Shown here: positions 46,497 to 57,752 of the stretch, one piece after another
How the letters are laid out: each line of letters opens with the position of its first letter
Position numbering within the stretch: position 1 is the stretch's first letter
Source: Amaranthus tricolor
Taxonomy: Eukaryota > Streptophyta > Magnoliopsida > Caryophyllales > Amaranthaceae
Reading direction: 5' to 3'
DNA: 64,000 bases
NCBI RefSeq assembly: GCF_026212465.1
Contig: NC_080058.1
Coordinates: forward strand, 9,439,485 to 9,503,484
Notes under the pieces: model-generated
Seen by the model: the letters and a program-made list of their open reading frames with translations, nothing else
Database searches by the model: none
What the model was told of the DNA's origin: nothing
Position numbers and translations under genes: made by a program

Positions 46497-46850
46497 GTAT
46501 TTTGGCAAACAAAAAGATTTTATATATAAAGCTATAACTATAGTCAAACAAGAAGGACCGACCAACCAATTTACATCAGTATGGAAGTTGGGCCCACCTT
46601 TTATGAATGGTTTTCCAACCCCATATTCATGTGCATAAGGAAAGAAGGTCTTCATACACTCCAATGGAGCAAACAAAGCTAAAAATCAAGCTATACAAAG
46701 AAACAAGAGACTAAAGCCAAGGAAATTGTCTTCCATTTGAGATTGAAGCAATTCTCCCCTTCACCTCTTGTTTGATTCTACTCACTATCTGATCAGATCG
46801 GTTAACATAACCATTCCAAATTGCATCATTCTTGTATTTCTAGATTTAGT
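46443..46850 (-). mobile_element. LINE 3'-UTR fragment with a (TAA)n tail
   Basis: On the minus strand the fragment ends CTTTTTGTTTGCCAAAATAC, followed by about 18 TAA units (plus 46443-46497). Its body shares wording with the 3' UTR of the LINE to its right, such as CATCAGTATGGAA and a GGGC(T/C)CACCTT block. It is a 5'-truncated LINE copy whose tail forms the microsatellite. Confidence 0.7.
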
Positions 46851-47255
46851 ATATTATTTTTTTTGGCAAATAAAGATTTTATTATTTACCAAAAAAAAAA
46901 AAAGATACAACTGAAGGAGCAAACCAAGTGAGAAAAGCATCAGTATGGAACAAGGGCTCACCTTCGAGGAAGGGTATCCTAAGTCTACTCTTCATATGCA
47001 ACACAAGGAGCCCAATAGCACGAAAACAAACAAGGAAACCAAAACAGAGTCAAAATAGATTGCTACTTAGAACATCTACTAAGCAGTCAATCAGCCAAAG
47101 ATATATACAAAGGTGATATCATGTACAGCCATTGGATAAAGACTAGGAAGCCTAGCCCGCACATCAGCTTCATTCCTAGCTTTCCAAATGTAGTAAATAG
47201 TGGATGAAAAAATAGCACACAAAGTATTCCTCAGAAGGGTATTACCTTTGAGTTT

Positions 47256-47963
47256 CTAAAAGTCCATGCGACGAAAAGGTTTAAACCGAACTCTTGACCA
47301 ACTCTTGATCTCCTGTAAGCACTGCTGACTGAAGGTACGTTCAAAGAAAAGATGAGTATTGGATTCGGACCAAATGCCGCAGAGGGGAAAGAGATCATTA
47401 TCAAGCTTACTAATGTGAAATAATTTATCTTTTGTTTTAAGCTTTTGAAGAGTAGCCATCCAACAAATAAAGCGAGTCTTTGGAATTGAAAGCCTATTCC
47501 AAATAATGTTAACCCAACCAACCTTAATATGAGAGTCTATACAAGCCATGTAAGTAGCATGTAGTGAATAATGATCCTTACAAATCCAAGGTAAGAGTTG
47601 ATCTTTCACAGCACAAATTTTCTTCAATGTCCAGCTAGCTGTAATAGGTGCATTGAAGATCTCCCATCGACCTCTCTTAGTATAGACACCATGAACCCAC
47701 TTAACCCACAAGGACTCCCTCAAATGAAAAATATGCCAAGCTATCTTCCCCACAGCTGCAGCATTCCAAACTTGAAGGTTCCTAATTCCCAAACCACCAG
47801 CTTTTTTCGGTTTACAAATAGCATCCCAATTAACATGACTAGGCTTATGAGAGTCATGAGTACCAAACCATAAAAAGGAGCGGCAGATGGAATTCACAAT
47901 ATGAATAACATGACGAGGAAGGATAAACATCTGACACCAATACGTCGAGATCCCCATTAACAC
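47256..47963 (-). pseudogene. LINE ORF2 C-terminal region (zf-RVT)
   Basis: A long minus-strand frame has ISTYWCQMFILPRHVIHIVN, CRSFLWFG, then KPKKAGGLGIRNLQVWNAA and ESLWVKWVHGVYTK. It ends in the Cys-containing zf-RVT region (CWMATLQKLKTKDKL). It follows RT after a short frame break at about 47965-48030. Confidence 0.9.
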
Positions 47964-48031
47964 TGAATTAATAAGCTAAAGTCGAGCAGCGTAAGACAAA
48001 TGCTTAGGAGTCCAAGCTCAAATCCTCCATG

Positions 48032-48889
48032 TCATTTTATCCGCAATCTGCTCACAGTCAACCATGCAAAGACAATTGGAAGATAAAGGAACCCCAAGAT
48101 ACTTAAAAGGAAGGGAATAAACTGAGACAAATCCCTAAGCTCCACTTTAATATCACTAGGTACACCTGTTGTATAGAGAGCTGACTTTGCTGAGTTAGCT
48201 TGTAACCCAGATGCTTGGGAAAACAAATGCAAGCAATTACATAAAGGTCGTATAGAGGACACATCTCCTTTACAAAATAACATCAAATCGTCTGCAAAAG
48301 AAAGATGAGAAAGCTTAATAGTCTTGTATCTAGGATGGAAACGAAAGGTACCTTCTGCACTTCTCAGGATACGCGACAAGTATTTCATGCCAATAATAAA
48401 AAGCAGAGGGGAAAGCGGGTCTCTTGATGAAGACCTCTCTTAGCATGGAAAATAGGCGTAGGAATACCATTGAGCATGATCACATAACTTGTTGAGGTAA
48501 TACAGGTCATTATGATCTTGATAAACATAGGAGGGCCAAAAGTTTAGCACAACAAGCATCTCCTTAATGAATTGCCAGCTCATAGTGTTATACGCCTTGC
48601 AAAGATCAATCTTCAAGAGGCAACTTGGAGCACAATTCTTCCTAGAATAATGCTTAACAAGATCCTGGCACAACAGAATATTATGCATAATGTTCCGACC
48701 AGCCACAAACGCTCCTTGAGCTTGATCAATAAGGTCACCAAGTACTAGCTTAAGCCTAGAACAAACAAGTTTTGATATGCACTTATACAAAACATGGCAG
48801 CAAGAAATAGGACGATAATCCTTAGGATTTGAAGGGCACTGAATCTTAGGAATCAAGGTAATAGTGGTCTTGTTCCAGCTTTTAAGCAT
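48032..48889 (-). pseudogene. LINE reverse transcriptase domain
   Basis: Two minus-strand frames cover it. The first has WNKTTITLIPKIQCPSNPKD and YRPISCC, QGAFVAGRNI, and the first catalytic Asp in LLKIDLCKAYNTMSW. A frameshifted DPLSPLLF box lies at about 48395-48430. The second has HLSFADDLMLFCKGD with the FADD catalytic pair. The order is normal for a plant L1 RT; frameshifts inactivate it. Confidence 0.9.
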
Positions 48890-49572
48890 CTTACCATTCC
48901 GAAAAAACTAATTAATTGCCTTGATAACATCATTCCCAAAAATATTCCATGAAACCTTATAAAACTTACTATTAAAACCATCTAGACCCGACGCCTTCTC
49001 ATCCGGAATACTCCACAAAGCATTCTTAATCTCCTTATTAGAATAAGTAAGATTCAGAAGTTTACCTTGTTCGGAAGATAAAATTGGGTCATTCTGAGCA
49101 ATGTGGACGTTTAATGAGGAACAAGACGGAACTATAGTGAAGATGTTGGAGAAGTGATCAACAAAAGCAGCCTTTATTCAATCAGGATCAAAAATATCCT
49201 CACCATTCATGTGTAAGAAATTAACTCTGTTGCATCTAATACGGTGATTAATACTTCTATGAAAAAAAGCAGTATTATCATCCCCCAGCTTAATCGATTA
49301 CAGTTTAGCCTTTTTCCGTAAAGAGGCATCAAGATCAGCTTGTAAGGACCGTAAATAAGAAGCAAGAACAGATTCTTTAGAGGCGAGCTCAAAGTTCTCT
49401 GGGTGATAATGCATCTGGCTTTGAATGTCAAGTAAATTCTCTCGGGCCTTAGCAATATCAATCTGAATTTGATCCCTACCATACTTATCCCTGAGCAATT
49501 GCTTAAGGATTTTCAATTTCTGAGAGATTTGATAGCTACAGCACCCCTGAATAGTAGTATCCCAAACACCTT

Positions 49573-49656
49573 GTAGTATATTATTATTATTTTTTTTTTT
49601 TTTGAAGAAATAAAAAAGCTTTCATTCATCCACAAAACAATACAAAACAATATAGG
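49573..49656 (-). mobile_element. Very short LINE 3' end joined to Gypsy gag
   Basis: On the minus strand, gag stops at GQLP and is followed by TGTTTTGTGGATGAATGAAA, GCTTTTTTATTTCTTC, a poly(A) of about 14 and TAATAATAATA. This is the wording of a LINE 3' end with its tail. It sits directly between the Gypsy gag and the longer LINE copy 1. Confidence 0.7.
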
Positions 49657-50629
49657 GTTTGGCAGCTGTCCACTGGGTTTGAAAAGGTTGCTTAATTTTT
49701 GCGCCATCTGTGCCATCTGATTATCAATGATTTTGTTGTGTGCTTGAATCTGCTGGATGACACTAGAAGTATCAGCATTAATCTTGGACTGAGTGGCAAT
49801 GAAGTTCTCCATCATGAACTCAAAATTTGATTTTTGCGGTAAGTTTGGTGGTAGAGGTCTTTGAAACCCTGGGGGTTGTTGGTTATATGTCGGTGGAAGT
49901 TGGTGATATGACGGTGGGTTCAATGGTGCATTAGGATTTTTATATGAAAAGTTGGGATGATACTTCCTACCTTTATTATAGGTGTTGAAGTATGGGTTGA
50001 ATGGTGGCTTCCCTTGGTTGTACACTACATTAACTTGTTGGCTTGATGACGATTCTGCTGCTGCACACTCTGATGGGGAATGACCTTGGATTCCACATAC
50101 TTCACAAGCCTTCAGTGTGTTCCCTACACCCAACTAGTACATCCTCCTTGACAATGCATGAATAGAATTTTGAATGGCAAGTAGTGCATTCATTGCTTCA
50201 CCTTAGATAATGCCTCCCAAGAGCGATACTTGTTTGGCCCTTTAGATCTTAACCAATCCCTTGCTTCACCTCGGAGTGAGTAGGGGAAACAAATCAGCTT
50301 CATTTGTTCATAAAAAATCCCCTGCTATTTCATAGTGCTTCACTTGTTCACGAGCTCATCTAGGTGGTCGTTTGGATGATCTCCATCTCAGTGCCAGCAA
50401 ATTGATTCTAAGCGATGAATTGAAAGAAATTTGGTTTGATCTCATAGTTTGCGGCTGTGATGGTTGGCTGAACAATACTCGACCCTAGACTCCCATCAGG
50501 CATGGCATAATCCCGAAGGGATTTTGGGTGTTCTGCCACCATTTTTCGTTGTCTCCTTCTCCTTCTTCTTCTCCCAATTTCAGGATTTATAGGTACAAGA
50601 TTTTCTTGTCCTTGAGACCTAGTTTGCAT
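49657..50629 (-). pseudogene. Gypsy (Athila/Tat-like) gag remnant
   Basis: It begins MQTRSQGQENLVPINPEIGR at 50629 and has LRDYAMPDGS and ITAANYEIKPNFFQFIA. Through shifted frames at 50400-50150 it then reads YEQMKLICFPYSLRGEARDW with LRSKGP. The C-terminal part has the zinc knuckle CEVCGIQGHSPSEC, a Pro/Asn-rich stretch and a Gln-rich helix, and breaks off at GQLP. The matching PBS and LTR lie at 53341-55261, separated by a solo LTR. Pol is not seen in the window. Confidence 0.85.
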
Positions 50630-50636
50630 ACACTAC

Positions 50637-53232
50637 TGAAACAGTTATAAAAATGTCTTTGTTAAAAATTATTATTTTAATAAGTAAAATGAGTTTGTCA
50701 TTTTAAAAGTAAAATTTTACTACGATTTTTATTTGTGGGGACAAAATAAATTATACAACGAAAAATATGGATATATTATCCATCTCATACTTTAATGAGT
50801 ATGAATATGAAGTTGAGTCACCCGTAATTTTGCCACGTAACTTATGATTCATCAAGCTAACTCCTTCTTATTTATAAACTTGTACACTCCCTTCCCCTTT
50901 CTCCTTCATTATCAATTAGAGTAAAATTTTTGAAACTTCATCCTCTTCCAAAGCATAAACTCAATCTGAAAAATTGATGTTTACTTTTCCATTGTAGAAG
51001 AAGGAGAACACATCTAGTACTATCACCATCTCCATCTCTTTTGGGTTAGAAGTAAGATTTCTTTATGTGTTCTTGATTTCATACTTGTATATTAATTTCA
51101 TGGCTAATAGGGCCTCAAATTGATATTTGATTATTTTATGTTATGCTTTTTAGGGGTAATTAAAGTAGCATCAAGAGGAGGCTAATTTGAAGTTTATCAA
51201 ATTATTGAAGAACTTACTAGATAAAGTAGATCTTGGTTTTGATTTTCTGAAATTTTTTGTGGAATTAATCTTTCTCAAGGGTAACCCACAAACTATTATA
51301 TTAAAGTATTAATTAAATGTATTAAAGTAGTTTAGTAATTATAGATTCAATTTGGGTCTTTGATTTAAATTTAAGTATCAACTTAAATTTAAGATGAGTA
51401 TATGAATTCAATTAGTAATTGGATTGTTTTTAGTGTTGATTAGTATTGGTTGATTGAGTTATTTGGTTTCTAGTATAAAATTTAGTATTTTGGATATTGA
51501 CAGAAACTGAGCATTCTGTTTTGGCTATTTTCGGGTCAGTTTTGATTGTTTCTAGGTTCTAGTGTCTTCATAAGATTTGTAGAGCTCCAAGTCGCAGTCG
51601 CATGGGCACTTGAATCGCCCCAAAATGAGTTTTTATGAGGGAGTTATGTCCAAAATACTAACAGACTGTCGTGAAAATTGACAATAAGCTTTGCATTATA
51701 CTATTTTCAGGGCCGTTCTGATTGTTTTTGGGTTTTAGTGTCTTCATAAGAATTGTAGAGCTTCGAGTCAGAATCGCGTAGCTACTTGAATCTTCCCCAA
51801 ATGATTTTGTATGAGAGAGTTATGACCACAATACTAACAGACTATCATGAAAATCGAGAATAACCAATCATGAGATTAATTGTTCAAATTGGGATTTCAA
51901 TTGGGTATCTCTTTAATCAAGTATTTAAGATTATTTTATGTTTCTTTATTCGGTAATTATGGATAGTATGAGTTTGTTGAGTATTATTGATGGTGATGAA
52001 AAAGGGAGCTTAGATTGTTACCTTTTGGCGTTATAAATTGATGTACACATGGTGTTTGTTCAAATGCATCAATGAAGTTCTTTGGTTTTCTAATTTGATT
52101 TTTGGTGTTCGAAATTTTGGATTTTGACTTCGTTTGACTTTGCTTCTAGTCCTTGATCAAAATTATATTTTGTATGTTCACAGCTTTATAAATATGAGCT
52201 TTTAAATATATTGTACTATGAAAATGAGTTATGGTTATTGATTTCAAAGAAAATCAAGTGATTTATTGATTCATTTTATATTGAAATGTTTGACATTGAA
52301 AAATGTCCATTTTTGGGAATTGGCAACGGATATTTATATCTGGATTATTGTGAAATCCTATAGCTTGATAATAGGTAATGGTTATTCGGATCGGTCTCGA
52401 GCCCCCGATCCCGTTTCGTTCTTGCAAGAACTGTATTTTCGGTGATGACGATCACCCGTGTTCTCAGGATTTAGATCAAACCTACTTCCTGACGGTCCAT
52501 ATATTCCCACATTTTTAAGTGTTGTTATATCATTGTTTTAATATGAGATTGAATAAATACGTTCGGTATATAAAGTTTTGTTTGTTTCGCAAATGAAATC
52601 ATATGTTTCATTTGTCGTATTGTTTCGCTATTGACTTGTAAAGTAATAGCCGCATTTTGATTTTCGCTATTAACTTGTAAAGTTATAGCCGTACTTTGAT
52701 TCACTATGAATCAAAGGTTCTTAGTCGTATTTATGTCGATAGCAAATGGTCTTTTAAAAGAGTTTGAGTTTTCATAAATTAATCTTTTATAAAGAGTTAC
52801 CAATTGAGAAAATAAAGAATTTAATTAAAGATGTCCGTTAACGACTTGTATATAAAATATAGTAGTTTGTTGGATTACTCAACAATTCAATTGTTGACAG
52901 TCTTTGATGGGGCCTATCCCTTACGGGAGATAGATCCATTTTCAGGTAAGCTCTATGGTGGAAAGGATGACTACATGTATTATGTGTTTCGGACGAGACG
53001 AGGACTTCTTTTGGAAATACATTTTGTAAATTAGATATTTGTATAATTAAATTTTAATGATTTTATAATGTTTTGTAAATAATCACGTAATTATGTAAAA
53101 AGTTTTAAATACTCTGATATTGGTTTACTGCGGCTATCGAGCTACAGGTTGGATTCAACCCAGAATTCTATAAGTCTTCCGCTATGCTTTGTAGACAATA
53201 TTATATTGTTTACGTTGGTTTGGGTTGTTTCA
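50637..53232. mobile_element. 2.6-kb solo LTR with TSD ACTAC, inserted in the Gypsy leader
   Basis: The unit starts TGAAACA and ends TGTTTCA, and the direct repeat ACTAC flanks it (50632-50636 and 53233-53237). The end wording GGTTTGGGTTGTTTCA is like that of long Tekay/Del-type Gypsy LTRs. It separates the gag start (50629) from the PBS (53341-53366) of the host element, which proves later insertion. It contains two ~130-bp segments with AGAGCTYC(A/G)AGTC..GTCG wording (about 51560-51690 and 51730-51860), probably an internal duplication. The 67-codon frame at 52831 is not recognised. Confidence 0.88.
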
Positions 53233-55261
53233 ACTACACTCAAAATCGAGGTCAAGTGCAAAGTGAAGAAAAAAATGAAAACAACTCAAAATGATAAAGA
53301 ACAATGAACTAACTAATTAAGAAAAAAAAATTAACGAAGTCGCCAATCCCCCGCAACGACGCCAAAAACTTGATCGGGACTTTACATCCTTCAATAGTAC
53401 CGCAAGTGCACGGCGTAGCTTAGTACGGTTGCAAGTACGGGTTGAATCCACAAGGAGTGGGGATTAAGTTAATAGTTTCTCGATCGATTAGTGTGTTCGA
53501 AAACGTATAATATGATGTTTGGAGATAGAAATAATTAAAGCAAGCAATTAAAAGTGCTTAATGAAAATAAAGCATAAAAGTAAATAAAGATACAATGAAC
53601 TAAAGTAAGGATAAAATGATCAATAAGCTAAGAGACATAGGTTAGGCTTTCTCATCAAAGTAGTGTTTACTAAACTTTAACCTAAGGTCATGGATATTTT
53701 GTTATGGGGAATAACGTATCATAAGTACTAATGTTCTCTCTCGAGCAACAAAAGCTTCCTAAAACATACTCAACTACCTATTCTCATGGAGCTAAGCATA
53801 ATTTAAGACATGAAGCATACATTCAACATTTCCAATCAAAGCATCTACCTATTCTCATGGAGAAGCCTTAACTTTTAAGCATAGATTATCGTTAAAAATT
53901 GATTTTCGCCCTCAATTCAACGACACTAAAACATAATAGAAAAATCCATCTTAAACCATAAACAACACAACCAAGCCAAAGGTAAAGAAAGCAATTCAAA
54001 CTACATACATGGTGATAATGCCTACCCTAAGCCAAAACAAACTACTCACTCATACTCATATTGAAATTGTAGATTGCAAACAAGTCAAGAACCATAGATG
54101 AATAAATTAAACTAGACTATCCTAAAAAGATGAGTGCAATAAGGCAAACAATCAAAGATAACTAAGTAATATGAATTTAAAACAATATAAGCAAAGATAG
54201 AAGTTACTCTTTTAGGTTCAATCTAAGGATAAACAAGAGATGATTTGATGATTCAAAGTAATACCTTCCAAAATCTTCAATAATAATACATCAGTGGTTG
54301 AAGAATCCAAGTTGCAAAATATTACAATAAAGGATGAAGTTAAGATTGTAATTGGAAATTGAAAGTACTTAATTGAATTGCAAGGGAAATTATGCTAAAC
54401 ACTAATTCTTCATTGAAATGAAAGCAAAGCTATGAAGAATACATAGAAATTACTCAAAATGAAAAGTGAAAACTAAGATGCCTAGCTCCATCTTCCTCTT
54501 CTCTATTTATAGCCTTCAAAAACAAGTGGGGGTGGTGGTTTCATGATTGCTTCACCACCCCTAGGTTGTAGGAGGGGGGGGTGCCACCCCTAATTGATAG
54601 GGTAGGGTGGCTGGCAGTCTTGGCAGCAGCATTTTAGAAGCAATAAATGAAATTGGACCTTGAATGATATTTAAAAAGATCGCAAAAGTTGTTGCCGCTC
54701 ATCTCGCTCGATCCGAGCGGAGCCCGCTTTACTAGTCGAGCCACCATCTGGTCCAACATCAGAAACTTTAAAAATTGGACAGAATGTGAAACTTAGCTCC
54801 GCTCGACCAGTCGAGCGAATGTCCTGTACTCCTAAATTGAATCTTGCTAATGATCAGAAGCTACTGGAAGTTTGAATGCACTTCGCTCGACCCGAGCCAA
54901 CCTTGCTCGGCTAGTTGAGCGACCTTCAGGATTGTGATACTCAGCTTCTGATCTTAAGAACATGCTCCTGGACTGCTCGAGCTCATTTTGGTCGAGTGGG
55001 TCTACGCTGGCTTCTTTTGGCTTGTTCTTATGGCTTGGCTCATGATGTTTCACTTGTTTGAGCCCTTGGTGTTTAGGTGAGCAATGCATACAACAAAAGG
55101 GCTAGTTTGTGCTTGGTGTTGATGATTAGATCCTGAAATGAAATAAAACACCAAAGCAATAAAACAAGCGTAAAATCCAATAAACCAATGCAATAACATA
55201 TAGTTTCCTCACGCTAAACAAGCCACTTATAGGGGTGAAAATAAAGATAAAATGTAGCTAA
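53233..55261 (-). mobile_element. Gypsy (Athila/Tat-like) leader, PBS and 5' LTR
   Basis: On the minus strand TTTTTGGCGTCGTTGCGGGG with GATTGGCG (53341-53366) is the long PBS used by Athila/Tat-type Gypsy elements. The LTR end CCCGATCA lies at 53371-53378. The LTR runs right to about 55261, where it meets LINE sequence. Its wording near the end (GTACCGCAAGTGCACGGC, GCAAGTACGGGTTGAATCC on plus) is typical. At 54690-55000 it has repeated CGCTCGAC/GTCGAGCG words. The right border has no TG start and no duplication, so the LTR is probably truncated there. Confidence 0.8.
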
Positions 55262-56070
55262 CTATGATCCTTTGTTTTAAGCTTATTAAGCATTGCCAGC
55301 CAAAAAATGAATCGAGCTTTAGGAATTAAAAACCTATGCCAAACAAGCGTACATTGATTAACACGAGGTTTAAACCCAATCAACTCTTTATAAACTGTAT
55401 TGATGTTATAAACATCGGAGTTAATCCATTGACACATCTGGTCTTTAACCTTACACAGTTTGCGAATGACCCAACTAGTAGTGGGAGGTGGGTTAAAAAT
55501 CATCCAACGACCACCCTTAGTGTAAACACCATGAATCCAGCAAACCCAAAGAGATTCATGCATACAACTCAAGTGCCAAATAATTTTACCAATTACAGCC
55601 CTATTCCAAAGTTCAAGGTTCTTAATTCCCAAACCACCCTCCTTCTTAGGTCTACAAAGAGAATCCCAATTCACATTTCTAGGTTTCGTTTCTTGACTAT
55701 TATGGTGCCACAAGAAAGCCCTACAAATAGAATTCACAGCTTTAATCACTTTTTTCGGTAAGACAAAAGTCTGACACCAGTAGGTAGTAATGCTCATCAA
55801 AACTGAATGCACAAGCTGCAAACGAGCAGCATAAGAGCAATGCTTCCCTTGCCAACCTCTAATTCTAGTAGTCATTTTATCTACCAACTTCTCACAATCT
55901 GCAATTAATAATCTTTTAGAATTCAAAGGAACACCCAAGTACTTAAAAGAAAGCTTACCAAGAGGAAGGGAAGTATAAGTAAGGATGTCCCTCTGCTGCT
56001 GCTCAGGAACCCTAGCTAGGTAGATGGCTAATTTGGAAGTATTAGCACATAGAACAGAAGATAGAGTAAA
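55258..56070 (-). pseudogene. LINE copy 2 ORF2, post-RT and C-terminal region
   Basis: The frame has LARVPEQQQRDILTYTSLPL, GKLSFKYLGVPLNSKRL, GWQGKHCSYAARLQLVHSVL and YWCQTFVLPKKVI. FLWHH, RPKKEGGLGIKNLELWNRAV and the WVCWIHGVYTKGGRW block follow. It parallels LINE copy 1 residue by residue in these blocks. It lacks the RT palm upstream and the zinc-binding end. Confidence 0.9.
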
Positions 56071-57597
56071 GATCAGAATACAAAGCATTAAAAGCTTGAT
56101 GAATGCGATCCATATCACTAACAATAAAGCCACCCACATGGAGCACATTGATATAATTTGAAGTTCTTCTCTGTTTAAGACTCTGATGGAAGATTTTTGA
56201 GTTCTCATCCCCATGCGTCATCCATTGCAATTTAGCAAGCTGCTGGACATGAACAAAATAATCCTCTTTAGTTTGCTTGAACTTACCTATAGCCTCGACT
56301 TCAAGAGAAGCAAACAAGGATTTCCAGGATGATCATGCAAGACTGCCTGAGCACGATGAAGCATAATTTTAGTTGCATCCATAGAAGCTTTAACAGACCC
56401 ATTATGAAATCAGCCTTCAAGAGCCTCTTAAGAGAATTTAATTTGGACTGAATTTGAAAACTAAGAGTGCCCTCCACAACACAACTCCACTGTTTCTCCA
56501 CAACACCCAGAAAGGATTTACGATAAGCCCAAAAGTTACAAAACTGAAACCTGAAAGGCCTATTGACAAAAGGATCGAAACTAATGAAGATAAGGGAGTG
56601 GTCAAAGGTTCTCTCAGGAAGGAATAAAACTTCAGCTCTAAGGTAGAATTCATTCCACAGCTCATTATAAAGAATTCGATCAATCTTACTAAAAACTCTC
56701 CTTTCACCACATTGCTTATTATTCCAGGTGAAAAACCTACCAGAGTGCTTCATGTCTTTCAACCCAAAAGTCTACATACAAGAACACAAAGGCAAGACTT
56801 CTTGCAATCTAACAGTTTGCCTAATTCTTTCATCAAGATTCGCTAACCAATTAAAGTCACCTAGCACAACCCAAGCCTTATCAATAACTTGTGAAAGCAT
56901 ATCCAATTGGGAAACCAATTGTAATCTTATGTTTTTATCATTAGCACCATATATAAAAGAGCAAAAGAAAGGGTCACCAATAGTAGGAATCACAAAGAGA
57001 TGCATCAAATGACTGCTACAAAATCTGACATCCACCTTGAAATGATCCTGCTTCCATCCCACAACAACCCTACCGCCCTTGTGCCAAGAGAGGTTAGAAG
57101 GATTACCTGAATACTGTATAACATCATTACGGGCTATCGGAGTAGACAGCGGAGAAAAACCCATAGGGGAAGCCAAAGGAGCAGTGACAGCCAATCGAAC
57201 AGTAACCAGCTGCGACCCTGAGCAACCCACTGGAGAAGGTGTAGCACCTCTCAAAACAGATACCCAACTTGCATTCAATGAAGCATCCAAAGCATCCTGA
57301 TTCGAAATCCCTGTCTCCTGATTAGTGAAAGTCAATGGAACAGTAGCCGGTTGTGCAGGAGAAGCCATCGCCACCGCAGAACCACTAGACGAGCTACCAT
57401 GCAGGGTTGAGGTCCAATTCCTGTATAAACTTTGGCTTTGCAGATGCAAAAGAGACATATTAAGGTTTAACACCTCGTTTTTTTAAAATGGCCAAATCTG
57501 GGTTTTGATGAGAACCGACAACTTTGTGCGATTTTGAAGTAGAGGAAGAGGAAATCGAGCCTTTAGAAGAAGAGGAAGAAGATAACTGTTTCACAGG
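55262..57597 (-). mobile_element. LINE retrotransposon copy 2, internally deleted
   Basis: From right to left it holds an ORF1-like Ser/Pro-rich part, the second half of the endonuclease, the pre-RT region, then directly the C-terminal region of ORF2. The RT catalytic domain is missing. The 3' end stops in LKTKD at 55262, where Gypsy LTR sequence starts, so the zf-RVT end and 3' UTR are also lost. Confidence 0.88.
56042..57473 (-). pseudogene. LINE copy 2 endonuclease half and pre-RT region
   Basis: Frames include FSPLSTPIARNDVIQYSGNP and GGRVVVGWK, then the endonuclease (EEP) motif AWVVLGDFNWLANLDERI, TWNNKQCGERRVFSKIDRIL and FDHSLIF (the SDH-like box, here FDHS). The pre-RT segment LQWMTHGDENSKIFHQSLKQ with RR follows. 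The first half of the endonuclease is absent. The sequence upstream (57300-57600) is Ser/Pro-rich, like a LINE ORF1 tail. Confidence 0.88.
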
Positions 57598-57752
57598 GCA
57601 AACTACTTATTTTATTTGTAGAAAATGAAAGATATGATTGCATCAAACAAAGTCAAATTCAAACACAAAGATAGTGCAAACTACTTTTATACTGCATCAG
57701 TATGAAAGAGGTACACACCTTTTACGAAAAATGTTACATCATTCACTCTTCA
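57598..57752 (-). mobile_element. LINE 3'-UTR-like fragment
   Basis: GCATCAGTATGAAAGAGGTA and CACACCTTTTACGAAAAATG resemble the LINE 3' UTR blocks at 46576-46610 and 46938-46980. It lies between LINE copy 2 and the TGTAACACCCC LTR. Boundaries are approximate. Confidence 0.45.

Larger units (their letters stand above)
46853..49572 (-). mobile_element. LINE (L1-type non-LTR) retrotransposon, 5'-truncated copy 1
   Basis: Reading leftward from 49572: a pre-RT region (KILKQLLRDKYGRDQIQID), RT from 48889, a thumb/connection region, a zinc-binding C-terminus and a 3' UTR. The tail at 46853-46895 reads TTTGCCAAAAAAAATAATAT. The endonuclease and ORF1 are absent, typical of incomplete reverse transcription or of later loss. 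The body is broken by several frameshifts. Confidence 0.88.

Noticed and set aside
52831..53034. 67-codon plus-strand frame with balanced composition
   Set aside because: It lies near the end of a solo LTR and has no recognised domain; LTRs rarely encode protein.
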